A stretch of 64,000 nt of DNA. Origin: Sabethes cyaneus. Taxonomy: Eukaryota; Arthropoda; Insecta; Diptera; Culicidae. Shown one piece after another: positions 11,940 to 23,949 of this stretch. The stretch lies in contig NC_071355.1 of the NCBI RefSeq assembly GCF_943734655.1, positions 242,505,183 to 242,569,182 of the forward strand. Reading direction: 5' to 3'. The stretch's first letter is position 1, and every line of letters begins with the position of its first letter. The translations under genes and the position numbers were made by a program. The notes beneath the pieces are model-generated. The model was not told the origin of the DNA, did no database searches, and saw nothing but the letters and a program-made list of their open reading frames with translations.

Positions 11940-13820
11940 TTGTTTTTTTCTCTCATTTTCCTTTCGTTTCAGCTCTGTTTTCTCTGTTTCGTGTTTCATT
12001 TTTCCGTTTTTCTTCTTTTCCTGTCCCATTATATCTTATTATTAGTCCTGTTTTTTTTTTCATATTTTCACACGATTTTTTATTATTTCCTTTTCCCTTG
12101 GGTGTCTTTTTCCCTCTCATTTTCTTTTTTTTTTGTTTCCAGTTCTTGTATTTTTCTAACTATTTTTATCTGCTTTGCTTTTCGTTTTTCGTCTTCATTT
12201 GTTCCGTTTTTCCTCTTCACGGGGTACTGTGAATGTGTGTTTATGTGTTTTTTCTAACGTTTATTCTGCTTTTGGCTTTTTATCCCCCGTTTCACGCTTT
12301 TTTCTTTTCTTTTCTATTCCGTAGTTCGTGTTTCTTATTTTTCTTTCTACCTTTTCTACTCTATTTTCGGGATTTTTGTTCCATTTTTCTCTTTTTATAT
12401 CCCGTTTTCTACGCTTATTTTCTCTCTCTCTCTCTCTCTGTCTCTGTTTTCCCTTTCGATTTCTCTTGTTTTCTATTTCGTCTTCCTTTTCTTATCTCGT
12501 TTTTTTCCTTTTTCTTGTCTGTTGTTTCCTCTTTCTTTATTTCTTTTCTCTTCTTTACCCGTCATGTTTTTCGCCCTTTTTTGAGTCCTGGTTTTGATTT
12601 ATTCCGTCTTCCATCTTTTTTTATTTTTCCTTGTTTTAAGATCCGTTTTCTCTCTTTTTGTGTGCCGTTTCATGACGACATTTTTTACGTACGACAACGT
12701 CTCAACACAGGATGTCATTCTACAATTCAGATTCTAGTTACCGACAGGAAAATATAAAAAAATTCAACGCTAATTGCTCTGCCAAATGTGAATGTATTTG
12801 GATGTAGTAAATGGAGCAATTATGTGGTTTTCATTATAATTTTCTTTTACAACCACCAAGTTTCAAAGTCACATTTCCCCATATATTTTCTTTGGAATCG
12901 CTTTACTCCACAGGGACAACCTGCTTGATGTCTGTACTTGTGAAGTATGCCAGAAAAAGGAACAAAGCCATTTTATCTTCGTTTGTATCTTTTCCTGAGT
13001 TCGTTTTTCCTGTTTTCTTTTCCTTCATTTGCCGTTTTTTTGTTTTTCGTTACATCTTTCCCCTCTTACATCCCGTTTAGCCTCATTTTCCCGTTTACTT
13101 CATTTCTTCTATCGGTTCTGTTTTTCCTCTCTCTCGCTATGCCTTTGTTCTCTTTTGGTTTTTCTAGTTTCTGTTCCGTCTTCCCTTTCCTGACGCGTTT
13201 TCCTTGTTTTTCTCTCTCGTTTTCCCATTTTTTCTGCCCGTTGATTCCTCTTTTTTTTGTTCCATTTCTCTTCTTTAACCGTTCCGTTTTCCGCGCTTTC
13301 TGATTTTCAGGCTCGTTTTTCGTCTTTTCGTGGCTCATTTTTTGTCCCGTTGCGATTTTTTTCTATTTTTCGTCCCCGTTTTCGTCTATTTTTCGCTTTT
13401 TAACCGTTTGTCGTTCTTCCTCCTATTACGTTTTGCTTTTTCTCGCTTTCTGTCACGTTTTGTTTTTTGTTTCCGTTTTATCTCTTTTGTCTTTCGCTTT
13501 CATTTTTTTCTCCTCTCGTATTTTCTCCTTTTTTTCTCTGCTCCCATATTTTATCCTTTTCTTTTCCTCTTTTTCAATCCCCATGTTTTTCTTTTTTGTC
13601 CTATTTTCTATTTTTCTGTCCAGTTTATCCCTATTTCCTTCGCTTTCTTTGTGGTTTTTCCTTCCTTTGTCTCTTTTTTCTTCTTTTCTCTTTCGTTCTT
13701 TATCTTTTTCTGTCCAGGCTCCTTGTGTCTTGCCTCGTTTCCCTCTTTTTCTCTCCCATGTTCTTCGTTTTCAAATTTTTATATCTCGTTTTCCCTACCA
13801 TTCTGTTCGGTAGTTAGGTT
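11940..13820 (+). repeat. 1.9-kb polypyrimidine (T/C-rich) low-complexity tract
   Basis: For almost 1.9 kb the plus strand is overwhelmingly T and C, with recurring words such as TTTTTCTC, CCGTTTT and TTCGTTTTTC and a short CT dinucleotide run near 12420-12439. A non-pyrimidine island lies at about 12670-12960 and splits it in two. Open frames in all three plus frames are rich in Phe, Ser and Leu only because of composition. No exact short tandem unit is obvious, so it looks like a degenerated simple-sequence array. Confidence 0.75.
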
Positions 13821-14079
13821 TACCGAAAACAATTTTCGGTACAGTACGGCTGAGGTTTGAGAAAGTATTAGATTTCTCCTGAAAAGTGAAATTACGGTGC
13901 GGGTGCGCATAGAAAACTTATAGTGGGCATCCCAATAGATACTTTTGCAGATAGCTCACATGGTCATATCATGTCAAACCGTACACGAAACGTACACAGC
14001 CATTCAATGCAACACGAAGACGATAGAACGAGCTCGCACTGAGACGAACATGGAAGACATCTCCGAATAAAAAGTGCGA

Positions 14080-14640
14080 AAGGATCTGCTATTTTAATAG
14101 TTTCAGCTTAGTGTCTATATTGGAGCAGCAAATAGACAGGAGTATAGAGTTCGTAGGCTCGCATTAAGCTTCTCGCACTGTTGAGATATCAAGCCGTCCC
14201 ACCGAAGATCACTTTGAAACATTGAACCTAGGTTGTTCACACTTTCCGTCCATTGGAATGGAATGGAAACTCTTTCGAGGTCCGCATTTATTATCCTGAT
14301 TAGTTAGCAGGGACCAAGATGTCCGATATACAGTTGAACATCATCAGCGTATATCTGGAGAGAACAAAACTTGAGAACCGTCGAAAGATCATTTATGTGA
14401 CAACAGAAAAGCATCGGTCCGAAAGCTGAGCCTTGGGACACACCAGTTTTTTACAGTATATTCACACCCGCGGAGGAGTTTTTCCAGCAGCTTCTAATAT
14501 GGGATAATGTCAAACACCTTTGAAAAATCTAGTAGCAGCAGTATACCCACACCTTTCGTATCAATTATCGCTCCTAGATCATCGTGTACTCGTAGTACAG
14601 TAGTTTTAATGCTGGAATTCAGTTAGTAGGTTATTGCTTT
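14080..14640 (-). mobile_element. LINE RT fragment (Jockey/CR1-like)
   Basis: On the minus strand, broken frames read LLLLDFSKVFDIIPY, then GVSQGSAFGPMLF, a linker, then IYADDVQLY. These are RT palm motifs in the right order, including the catalytic YADD. Several frameshifts separate them. The motif style differs from the RTE-like LINEs elsewhere in the window, so this is a different clade. Confidence 0.65.
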
Positions 14641-14749
14641 CACTGTAGTGGCCTATTTGTTGCTTGAGAAGTATTTCGAAAGATTTCAATTGCCTGCGCA
14701 CGCCAGTGGTCATGTGCCCGAACTCGAAGGTACTTGAGATAATCATGAA

Positions 14750-15160
14750 CGATGCATTATTCGTTAACTGTCAAACCTACATCTTTTAAAATCAGCAAGG
14801 GATTTCCCAAAACGTTAAGTCTCTACGAATTACGTTCATTTCATTCACGTTTCCTCACGGAATCCTCCTTACAAGGCTTAAGAAACTGGGAGGTTCCCTA
14901 TCGTTCAGTAAGTGGAGACACTCGTATCTCTAACACACCGTGGACTGGGTGTGAACATCGGGTACAAGTCTTCCGACGCATTCTGCAACACATGTATGGC
15001 ATATCCCAGCCCCAGTACCACAGGGGAGTAACCTTGGACCACTACTCTTTTCTTTTTTTTGTAAATGAACTATCAGTTCTTTTGTCACCTGCCGGTCTTT
15101 TCTGTTGATGATGTAAAAATCTTTAGGATTATGATTATGAGGAACGTTCCCGCTTGTTTA
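14750..15160 (+). mobile_element. LINE RT fragment (Jockey-like), opposite orientation
   Basis: The plus-strand frames contain a degraded GVPQGS-like turn, then LDHYSFLFFVNELSVLLSP and, after a frameshift, a VDDVKI segment that corresponds to the YADD box. It lies tail to tail with the minus-strand LINE fragment at 14080-14640. It is truncated and broken. Confidence 0.5.
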
Positions 15161-18100
15161 ATTTGGAGCTGTTCACGCTCGAGTGTGAATTAGCAACAAC
15201 AACAATAATAATAGCAACAAGACATCGAACCATCGCTGCTAAATAAGCCACACCTTTTTCATCGATTTTTATTCTACACCAAACCCGTCCTTTTAAGGAT
15301 AAGAATGAAGTGTGAAATTGTTATCGGGCAAGTGCCTGACCAGAACACTCTTTTCTCGACGCACAGTGGCGCCAGTCAGAACAAAACTGAGACAAAACTA
15401 ATAAAATTGGCAAAGTAGCATGGAACTTACATATTTTGTATATAACTGTGAACCAAATTGACCACTAAAACTCAAAGTTTTCAAATATTAAAAAAATCAA
15501 TAATTAGGGTGTCTCTAAAATAATTCTCTAAGAAAAGTTTTATAACTACTTGAACTATTATTTTTATTTTGTGTTTTTTTTTGCATTGGGATAATTAGGA
15601 GAAGTAGTAATAACCTTGTAACACTCAGCAAATCATAAGGTTGCGCCACATTTAAAAATAAATTTTGAATTTTAAAAATAGCGCTTTCTCCAGCCAATAA
15701 CCATGTTTATTCACTAAAATTTGAATATCAAAGTGTAACTTTTGCTCTGTCGACCTGGTACTAACCTATACCTGCTAAATGCTCAAAGATTCTTTAAAAA
15801 TATATGTAACAGTATGGCTTGAAGTAATTACAAAGTGGAATTGCCTAAAAACACATGGTTCTATAAAATTCAATATTTTTAGTCTTTGCGCAAATCTGCG
15901 CAAAATGCGGATATGATTTTTGGAAAGTAGACTAAATTCTACATAAAATATGAAAAAATGACGGTTACCTTCCGTTCCCAAAAAAAGATGCTAAACTTTG
16001 AAAATGCGAAGTCACATGTGTGTTACTATTTGGAGATTTGAAGCAAATATATTTTAGAGTGTACTTGATTTTCGTCAATCCGCAAAATAAGGTGCTAATC
16101 TATAACCATTTCAATACCAAATCACGTTTTTTTTGTATGCAAATACCTAACAGGATACGATTAAAAATCGTTTTTCGAAATTTGCGTTGAATGAAAAATA
16201 TGAGAAGTTGTCACACAAACCTCAGATTCAAAAATTTCTCCAAAAAGCTGTATCATTCCCAGCACTTTGAAATTTTGCAATTAAGTTATTTAGTCTGTCT
16301 ACTTTCATAGAAAAATAATACTTCATGAAAAACTTCAACTCCATTTTGGGTGTTTTGTCCCAATATTTTCCACTGTGCGACGGCTTCTAGTTTGAGCGGC
16401 CCCGTTCCTGTTCGGTCTTGTCAAGAGATGTTTGCTCATGCCTCAACCAGGCTAGGAAGCCATTTCGTTCCATCCCGAAGAGTCTGCCACTTCTCCGACA
16501 GGAGCCTCTTGAACGAAGACCTACCAGCATTTAAGCTACGTTCGCGGCTAAAATGATTTTAGGAGACATTGACCGCCGCGCTATCCTGAGTGAACAGAAC
16601 TTGTATGCTTCCGAACGAGAACTTAGAACATGGAATTTCCTGCACCTGCAGGACGACCCTATCCGAATAATGACAATGCGGTTCAACGAGATCTACAATG
16701 GTCAACTTGACAGCAAATAATTTCCACTGGCGATTCTCTCAAAGATGATACATTTAAAATTGTATTGTTGGATGTATTGTTTATTCCAATTCTTGAAGAA
16801 TACCAGAAATCGACGAGTGCAATTCATCTTTCAGCTTACTGATGAGTCTCATGATCTATTTTAAATTCTTATTACCATGTGATATTCTATTCAACGCTAA
16901 TCGGCCCTATTGTATAGAGATGAGTCCATTCCAGCGCTCGTTTTAGCTGAGACAGCAAGTTGCTCAAACCATTTTGACTGACCACGCTAACCGGTATGCT
17001 CCTAAAAACCGCTACTCCGAAAAATTCCTTTTCTTAAAGCCGTTACGAAATCGATTGTGTATTCTGTGACATCCATAAATTTTTTGGCTGCATCCTGATT
17101 ATTTTTAGCTAATAGTGTGTATCCTTCATAAACTAAAATAAGCAACCAATCTCATGGTAACATTATGCAGTAGTGCAAGCTTCGAACCCCAACCGACCAA
17201 CTTTTGAACGTTTTCCGGTAGGTAGCTGTAAATTGAGCTATTTTTTGCTTCGCACTTCATGTGAGACTCAATTACTTGCACGACAAATTACTGTCACTTC
17301 ACAGTTATCTTATTAAAGATTACGATTCACCGCAAGCTTGCACCTGTACGTTACTTTAATCTTTACGGGTACGAGTAATTTTCATGGAAAAACACTTCCT
17401 TATGAGGTAAAAATGACCACCTCTTCCGTTAGATTTAGCAAAGATACGCTGCCTGGCAAAGAAAGAACTAAACCATCATAACTAATATTGCTAAGTAGAA
17501 TTGATGATAATAATTATTGTTACGTTCAGGAAGTAGGTCAGTACTCTTAGCAACGATACCTATCCTCTCCGGCCAGCATTACGAACAGATCCCCCGAACA
17601 ATCAGATTACGGTACTTTCTAATAGACTTTGCAGGAGATGCCACGTTCTATTGCCGCGTATGATTTGCACTATTTGTGAGCGCAGAATTACGCGGAAGAG
17701 CAGCACACATGAGTACAGCATAAAAAACTTTGATTGTCGAACTGACCGACACAGATAGTCTTGAAATTCTGTCGGTAAATCGTCATCTGAGAGGTTAGAT
17801 CATTTTCTTCCATCCTCTGCTGTGTTCAGCTGCAATCAGCACAAAAGCTTCAAAACGAAACTTAAACTAGATAGTCATAATTAGGCGTCCGTTAATGGGT
17901 CCTCCCGCAATTAACATCTTTTCTCAATATCTGATTCCATGAGTGGACAGAGTAGCCTACCAATATAAGTCCGCTATGCATAAGTAGCTTAAACTAGTTT
18001 CAATACTCCAGTCAAGTTACTAAGCCTCGGATTAAATATCCCACACAATCCTACCTTTGAGAGACAAGCGAACCTCAGTATAACCAGTAGCCAAAAGTAT

Positions 18101-19079
18101 GCCACCTGATTGATAGCCAAGTTCAAGTTCACCTTAATCCAGTTTAGCGGTCAAAGCCCGTCCCATCCTCCACCGCTCGAAATAAACGTTACTCGTAAAA
18201 AAAATAAATCGTCGAAGCTCTCTCGACTCGACGTTGGGCTTTTGTTTTGATTGCGGTTTCTGCTTTCATGCTTCGAGTTTCTCGTGATCGCACGGCATCA
18301 TCGCCGTCGTGGTGAACGAAAAAAAAAATCTGTGACGACGATTTAACTCTTTCCATCTCACCGTCACCGACCGTCGCGTCTCCCATCCGTTTGGTTCGGT
18401 TGTTGGGTGCCCGGAACTCGGGGAAGTGTAAATTCCACTGCTGCTTGGTAGGTAGGTACCTACCTAGCAGTGCGTAGTGCACCAGCACCCAACCAGCAGC
18501 AGCGGCAGCAGCAGCACCGGCATTGCACTCTGGTAAAGTGTGTGAAAATATTTACCGCTACGATGAACAACATGAATGCATGGCAGCGGACGAACCCGCG
18601 ATGCCGGAACCATTATACAGCTGTTTTATTTATTTAACGCGAGTTTTTATGCAATCTTTGATGAAGATTCGTACCAACAATCCAGCTAACAACGATGGTC
18701 ATACATAACACGCAGTTCTTGAGTGTGAACTTTCTAGGCGATTACCATGATGAGGGCAGAATAAATTGTATCTAAAGATGGGAGAAGATTATCTTAAACC
18801 ATTATATCAGGGTGTCAACTCAGTTTGCAGTATTAATTTTTCTGATTCTTCTTCGTTTCCTCTATCGTTTTAAGTAGGTATCTATTTCCAAGGCAAGGAT
18901 ACTCAGATTATAGACACTGTACTTACATGTGAACGTAAAAAAGCAAAGCCATGGGTATAACTCTGATAAATTTTGCTCGACTGAGACGGTATACTGTCAA
19001 ATGAATCAAAATTAACTCAAACTGATCGAACCTTCCCTGGTTGGCAACGCACCTTCAAGCCATATCAGGATTGGACTCA
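15161..19079. other. Long intergenic stretch, no gene recognised
   Basis: The sequence is AT-rich with only short frames. A GC-richer zone at about 18180-18540 has CAG/CAGCAG runs near 18495-18515 and a short AGGTAGGTACCTACCT palindrome near 18450. It could be a promoter or 5' non-coding exon, but nothing proves it. No repeat family is recognised. Confidence 0.35.
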
Positions 19080-19225
19080 ACGTACCACTAATCTTCCTCT
19101 TCTAGTCCCAAGTTCCGGTTTTCTGACAAGCTCTTTGTAGCCTCTCCACATCTATATTCTCCTTATAATCCTTCAGAACATTACAAACTGTTGTGTTTTT
19201 CAGTTTTAGCATTTTGGCCAACTTT
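19080..19225 (-). pseudogene. Tc1/mariner transposase HTH fragment
   Basis: The minus-strand translation reads LAKMLKLKNTTVCNVLKDYK and then ENIDVERLQRACQKTGTWD. This is the DNA-binding helix-turn-helix pattern of Tc1/mariner transposases, followed by the basic GRKPGT-like linker. Only the N-terminal DNA-binding part remains. Confidence 0.5.
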
Positions 19226-19569
19226 GATCTCTAGACCACTATGGATTTTCAAGGGGTTTGTGCAAGATTTTTTTCACCTCGTTCGAGTTCCATTCTGTAC
19301 TGCTCCGCAACGTGGGGGAATATTTTGACGAAACTAGCCCCAATTGTTCTTCATAAATATGCAAGCAAAGTTAGGTCAAATGGTTCAAGTTCGTACCACA
19401 AAAGGCGTGCCGGTGACGCACGAGGAGCATCCAGAATTGATTTAGTCAAACTTTATAATCACACCTAGCTTATATTAGTTTAAACTGGCGTTCTGTGACG
19501 AAGTCTGCTAGTACCCATTTTAGAATATTTTTCTAAAATCTAAAATGTCGCATTTTAATATCCTTGAAA

Positions 19570-20284
19570 CAAACATGGTTACGAAGGATACAATGGCGTT
19601 TATTCTGCAAAGCGAGTGTGTAGATACCCTTGTATCCCGTTGGTCAGCCACGTAGAAAGCGGTGGAGCGACCAACTAGCTGCGAATAAGCTTCGTAGTGT
19701 TGGGCAAAATGCCCAATCGCGTAGTGGACTGGAAAGTGATCAACGAGAGGATGCGCGTGTTGAGGATAAAAGCCCGTTTTTTCGACTACACCATCATAAA
19801 CGTACATTGTCCACCCGAAGGTAAACCCGATGACGAGAAGGGAGCGTTCTGTGTGCAGCTGGAGGAAACGTACAACAGCTGCTCACGACAGGACATGAAG
19901 ATCGTCATCGGGGATATGAACGTCCATGTCGGCAGGGAAGCAATGGAAGAAGCTCTGCTTTCTTCCGTCCAGCTAGATGCTTCAACCCTCGATAACGGAT
20001 GGAGTATGGTACACTTGGCCATCAACTAGGCCGCAACCTCGGTGCTAGGTGTGGAAACCTCGAGTGCACGAAATGATTGGTTTGACGGGGAATGCCAACA
20101 AGATATAGAGAGGAAAAAAAAGAGCTTGGAAAAACTATCTAAGCATATCCACGAGAGAGAATTTGACCAAGTATCGACGAGCTCAACGCTTGTCCATGAT
20201 CCTGTCCATGCTAAATTGACCATGATCCTGAGGAGGAAAAGATGCCAGAAGGAGGACAGAGATCGTGAGGAGCTGGAACAACTA
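19570..20284 (+). mobile_element. LINE (RTE-like) endonuclease part, 5' of nested insertion
   Basis: The plus-strand frame 19697-20029 encodes part of an apurinic-type endonuclease: DWKVINERMRVLRIKARFF, then INVHCPPEGKPDDEK, then IVIGDMNVHVGREAM, the conserved GD.N metal/DNA-contact region. After a frameshift come NDWFDGECQQDIERKKK and EELEQL, the linker towards the reverse transcriptase. The reading frame is cut by the 889-bp ITmD37E insertion and continues at 21176. Related remnants lie at 37140-38440, 43740-44880 and 56833-59690. Confidence 0.65.
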
Positions 20285-21173
20285 AAGGGTGTCCCACATC
20301 AAATTGCACCACGGAAGAAACGCTGTAGAACATTACCCATTGGGTATTTTCTGTTGAAAATTTGTGTAGAATTAGTTTAGAGTGTATTTTTACACTGTAT
20401 TTTATCGCTGTCAGTTTTTCGAAAATTGGAAAAAATGGCGTCACCCGAAATGCAACGTCGCGAATTGATTTTGCACCAAACACCTGGAAAATCTTCAACT
20501 CTGTCATCGGAAAACTACTCGGAATCGTGCAGTCAACGGTCAGCCGTGTGATTAAACGTTACTGCGTAACTCCGAGAACACCGCCCAGCACAATTTTGAT
20601 GTTTCAGAGGAAGTAAGGAAGCAGAAACTTTCAAAGTTTGCCAAAAAATACATGATTTGGCAAGCGATCCGCTCATGTGGCAAACGGGTGCCTCAAGAAG
20701 TATCTACAGAAGCGTCTGCTTCCTCTGCTGAAGCAACACGAGGGCCCTACGAACTTTTGGATCTAGCTTCGTGCTACTATTCAAAGGATGTCCTGGAGTG
20801 GTACGAAGCCAACGAGGTTACTTTCGTACCCAAGGACTTGAACCCCCCCAACGCACCGCAATTATCGAAAAATGCTGGGCTATTATGAAGCAGGCACAAT
20901 GGAAACATCCAAAAGAGGTAAAATCTGAGGAAGACATGGGGGAAAATGGGGTTTCTGAAGAAGAACCTGCAGCCAGATGTTGTACAGAATCTTATAAATG
21001 AAGTGATGCGTAAGGTGCCAACATACGGTTGGCATCGAAATTGAATGAAATAAATATGCCGAAAGCTTACTAATGGGTTGTACTTTATTGTTTAAAAGTT
21101 TGAAAAGGATCGGTCAACTGAGTAATTTTCTACAGAATTTCTTCCGAGGTGCAATTTGATGTTCGACACCCTT
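20285..21173 (+). mobile_element. ITmD37E-like Tc1/mariner element, internally deleted
   Basis: The element is 889 bp with 36-bp terminal inverted repeats (20285-20320 and 21138-21173, three mismatches) that start AAGGGTGTC. It is flanked by the TA target duplication at 20283-20284 and 21174-21175. Inside is a broken transposase. An HTH remnant near 20500-20560 reads VQSTVSRVIKRY. The C-terminal part has DLASCYYSKDVLEWYEANE, then LNPPNAPQL, and after a small deletion EKCWAIMKQAQWK. The spacing between the second catalytic Asp and the Glu would be 37 if the missing residues are allowed for, which fits the mosquito ITmD37E family. The first catalytic Asp region is deleted, so it is inactive. 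Confidence 0.75.
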
Positions 21174-21175
21174 TA

Positions 21176-21345
21176 TTACAGGCTAATAGCACGCGCAACT
21201 TTTACGAGAAGGTGAACCAAACTCGTGATGGATACGCACCTAAACCTGACAGGTGTAGGGACGAGGGAGAAGATCTAAACGACAACAGAGAAGAGATCCG
21301 ACGAGAAATTCATCAGGTAAGAATAGGACTACCGGTCTGATTAGC
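21176..21345 (+). mobile_element. LINE linker part, 3' of nested insertion
   Basis: The frame resumes as LQANSTRNFYEKVNQTR, then PDRCRDEGEDL and NREEIRREI, the endonuclease-RT linker of the RTE-like family (compare RKGYEPQADMCQD on the minus strand near 58670). Together with 19570-20284 it forms one LINE interrupted by the ITmD37E element. Confidence 0.6.
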
Positions 21346-22499
21346 GTTTTATACTTATAAAATCCATTATACGATAATCCGTTGGTTCCCGGCACGTACC
21401 GCAGGAGTACCCACGCGTCCAGCTGCCAACCAGCATTATAATGCATCCAAGAAATACAAAATGCATCTTCAAATGTACCCCCACTAACCTTTAATCCCAA
21501 CGTCAGAAAAAAATTAAGAAAATCCATTATTTTTCGGCCTTCCTGAGTAGCGCCCTCCTTTCAAAATGACCAATAGCCGCTGAATGCCCCGGTCAAATTT
21601 TATGCAGTACATTGATTCAAGACAATTGGAACGCTGAAAGGCATCGAAAACTATTGCCTATTCAAAGGCGTTTACACATCCAAAGGCAACAAAAAAAGTC
21701 ACAGATCTACTAGATCTGAAAATTTGGTTCATATAAATGATCACACTAACTTTTTCCTTTTCGCATCACGTTTTTTATTTGATGACCCACATTTTAATAG
21801 GGCCCAAAAATTTAGCAAAAAACAATAAAAGAATATGCCGTACTTTGATAAACTTTTTGCAGAAAAATTTATTTTGTTAATCAGAAATAGGTATTTTAAA
21901 TGAAATTATCCAGTAGAAGCTACATCTAAGCTTGAGTAGAAAATTGCTTAGAGCTGCTTCGTGTGTACATCCTAATTCGCAGAATCCAGTTCGGACAACA
22001 GCCAGAACCGGATATCTGCAAGAATGTACTAGGTGCTTGCTGGAGGCTAGTGGAATTCACGTGACAATAGTCATGTTCTTCCAAACAGAGCAATGGTTTT
22101 GCAAAAATCGAGGTCAATCTACCAGAAAATATTTTCAATTTTGGTATTGATATTAAACGCGCACCTATTATTTAAGGAAATTTTGTTTCCCGGGATCTCG
22201 GTAAAACAATCTGCTCTTTTTAACAGGTTCTTGATAAAACGTTCCCGAAACACCGAGATTCGGTATTTTGTTCTACTGAGTTCTGACTGTATTGTAGTCT
22301 AACAGGGCAAATAATTTTGCGGATTCTCAGTAAACAGGTTTCGTTTCCGTAATCTCAGTAATAATATATTCAGAATTACGATAAAGTTAGAAATCTCTAG
22401 CGATATCACAGGAAAATAGACAAGTTTTTACGTAATTCGGTTATAGGCTTTACCGAGATTACATTCTTTATTTAAATGTGTAAGATGACCAAGGAACTG
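21346..22499. other. Intergenic sequence, no gene recognised
   Basis: AT-rich sequence with short frames only. A few words such as CTCGGTAA/ACCGAGATT recur around 22180-22470 in both orientations. I see no gene or defined element. Confidence 0.35.
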
Positions 22500-22912
22500 G
22501 GAATTTCCCAGTCAACCAGCCACGTAGCCAGAAGGGGGGGGGAGCTAGTGCAAAAATCCTACTGACTATCTAGCAGCTTGTCAGACCAGCATCACAGAAC
22601 AGAAGTGGAAGTAGAAATCCAAACACGTACATGCTACTTTCTACAGATACTAGCGAACCTGGCGGTAGCGAGTCACTTTTTTCCACGAAAACACACGAAC
22701 GCATACGAATGCACACGAATGCATGTGAAAGCTGCTATGCGATTGGCAGCGAGCGTTCTGCTTATATTGCTGTTATTCGCTTCTATGCGAAAACCTTCCC
22801 AAAGAAAAATAAAAACAAAAAAGACTCGGTTACCAGTTTTGATCGCCGAATCGTTCGGACTTCCACTTCTGTTCTGTGCCAGCATCGTACCTCGAAGCTG
22901 ACTGGGCGGCTA
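22500..22912 (-). mobile_element. SINE copy (reverse) split by a MITE
   Basis: The right flank 22879-22912 reads CATCGTACCTCGAAGCTGAC followed by TGGGCGG, the reverse complement of the SINE head seen at 58392. The left flank around 22548-22592 holds CTAGTGCAAAAATCCTACTG and GTCAGACCAGCAT, the reverse of the SINE body and head. Between them sits the MITE at 22594-22878. The box-B segment of the SINE is missing, and a poly-G run (22536-22545) lies in the body. Confidence 0.6.
22593..22878. mobile_element. hAT-like MITE nested in a SINE
   Basis: An exact 20-bp inverted repeat, CACAGAACAGAAGTGGAAGT, starts at 22593 and its complement ends at 22878. The target word CCAGCAT(C) stands on both sides (22586-22593 and 22879-22886), giving a 7- or 8-bp duplication depending on how one shared C is assigned. 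Interrupted SINE sequence supports this as the insertion boundary. The size (about 285 bp), short inverted ends and duplication length suggest a hAT-type non-autonomous element, but superfamily is an inference. It has no coding capacity. Confidence 0.6.
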
Positions 22913-22929
22913 ACTTGATCTTCGATTGA

Positions 22930-23500
22930 TCACATATAAAAAACGAGTGGACGGTTTGACTGAAAAACAGAAGGTTGCGAGAGTCTAAAAATGTCGATCG
23001 CTGCTGGTATTTGTGAAATTCTATTTTCGGACGAAAAAATGTTCCTGCTGCAGGATCACCACAACAAACAAAGTGAACGGATATATGCAGCGCATCTTTC
23101 TATCATTCCTTGGGACAAACTGGCAGTTCAAAGGTTCCAGAATGTTTCCAGCGCGATGGTATGGCGATGTTTCTCCAGGAATTTGAAGGCTCCATTGCGG
23201 TTCATTGAACCTGGTGTTAAAATCAAAAAGATTCTGCACTGTCCCATCAGGCGAAAGTTACCCAGGTTTAGTGTAAGAACAATTTTCCGGATTTTATTTC
23301 TTCGAAAGAGTGCCCTGCTTCTTCGCCTGATTTAAATCCTCTCGAGTTTTATACAAGCGTCTTATTTTGGTGACCATTTACTTTACTGACAGTTATTAAT
23401 ATTCACCCTTTATACACGTGGAACACAATAATATTCGCAATCAATCATAAGTAAATTCTAAAGGTAGTAATATCTCAAAATCAATCTGTTGAATGGTTTA
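22930..23500 (+). pseudogene. Tc1/mariner-type transposase fragment
   Basis: The frame 22991-23335 contains ILFSDEKMFLLQDHHNKQSE (FSDEK carries the first catalytic Asp), then RFQNVSSAMVWRCFSRNLK and FIEPGVKI, the central catalytic core of an IS630-Tc1-mariner transposase. After a deletion, another frame has CPASSPDLNPLEFY near 23310-23360, the block before the third acidic residue. The segment with the second catalytic Asp is missing, so it is dead. Confidence 0.65.
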
Positions 23501-23949
23501 ACGCGATGTCATCAGAGCAAGAGCAAATCCGCCAAAAAATCATATGGGTCAACGTGGAACATTCGACTGCGATGGACCAAGAAATACTTGGACATCCATC
23601 ATTTGATGGTGTCCCAGGTGGTGAAGTAAATCAAGCTTACCCAAACGACCCAGTGACCGTCAGGTAGCAGCAAAAATAAAACCGGAGAAAGCTGACATCG
23701 ATCAAACGTCGGCTCAAACTTTTGATTTGCGATGTGACATAGAAGGCAGATGTTTGTCTGGTTTGTCCATAAAACGACGAAATGTGCCGGCCTTTACGTC
23801 TGAAGGTCCGCAATGCACTGAACCGGAACGACAAACAAAACACGGTGTCCAAACCCTGCACCAGAAAGCTATGCCGTCCCTGGCTGACGAAACCCAGTTA
23901 CCGATGTCCCTGCTTATATCCAACGTGGTCAACGACGGAAGTAGAAATT

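Noticed and set aside
11849..13860. Long plus-strand open frames (up to 176 codons) rich in Phe, Ser and Leu
   Set aside because: They follow from the polypyrimidine composition; frames overlap in all three phases and have no domain signal.
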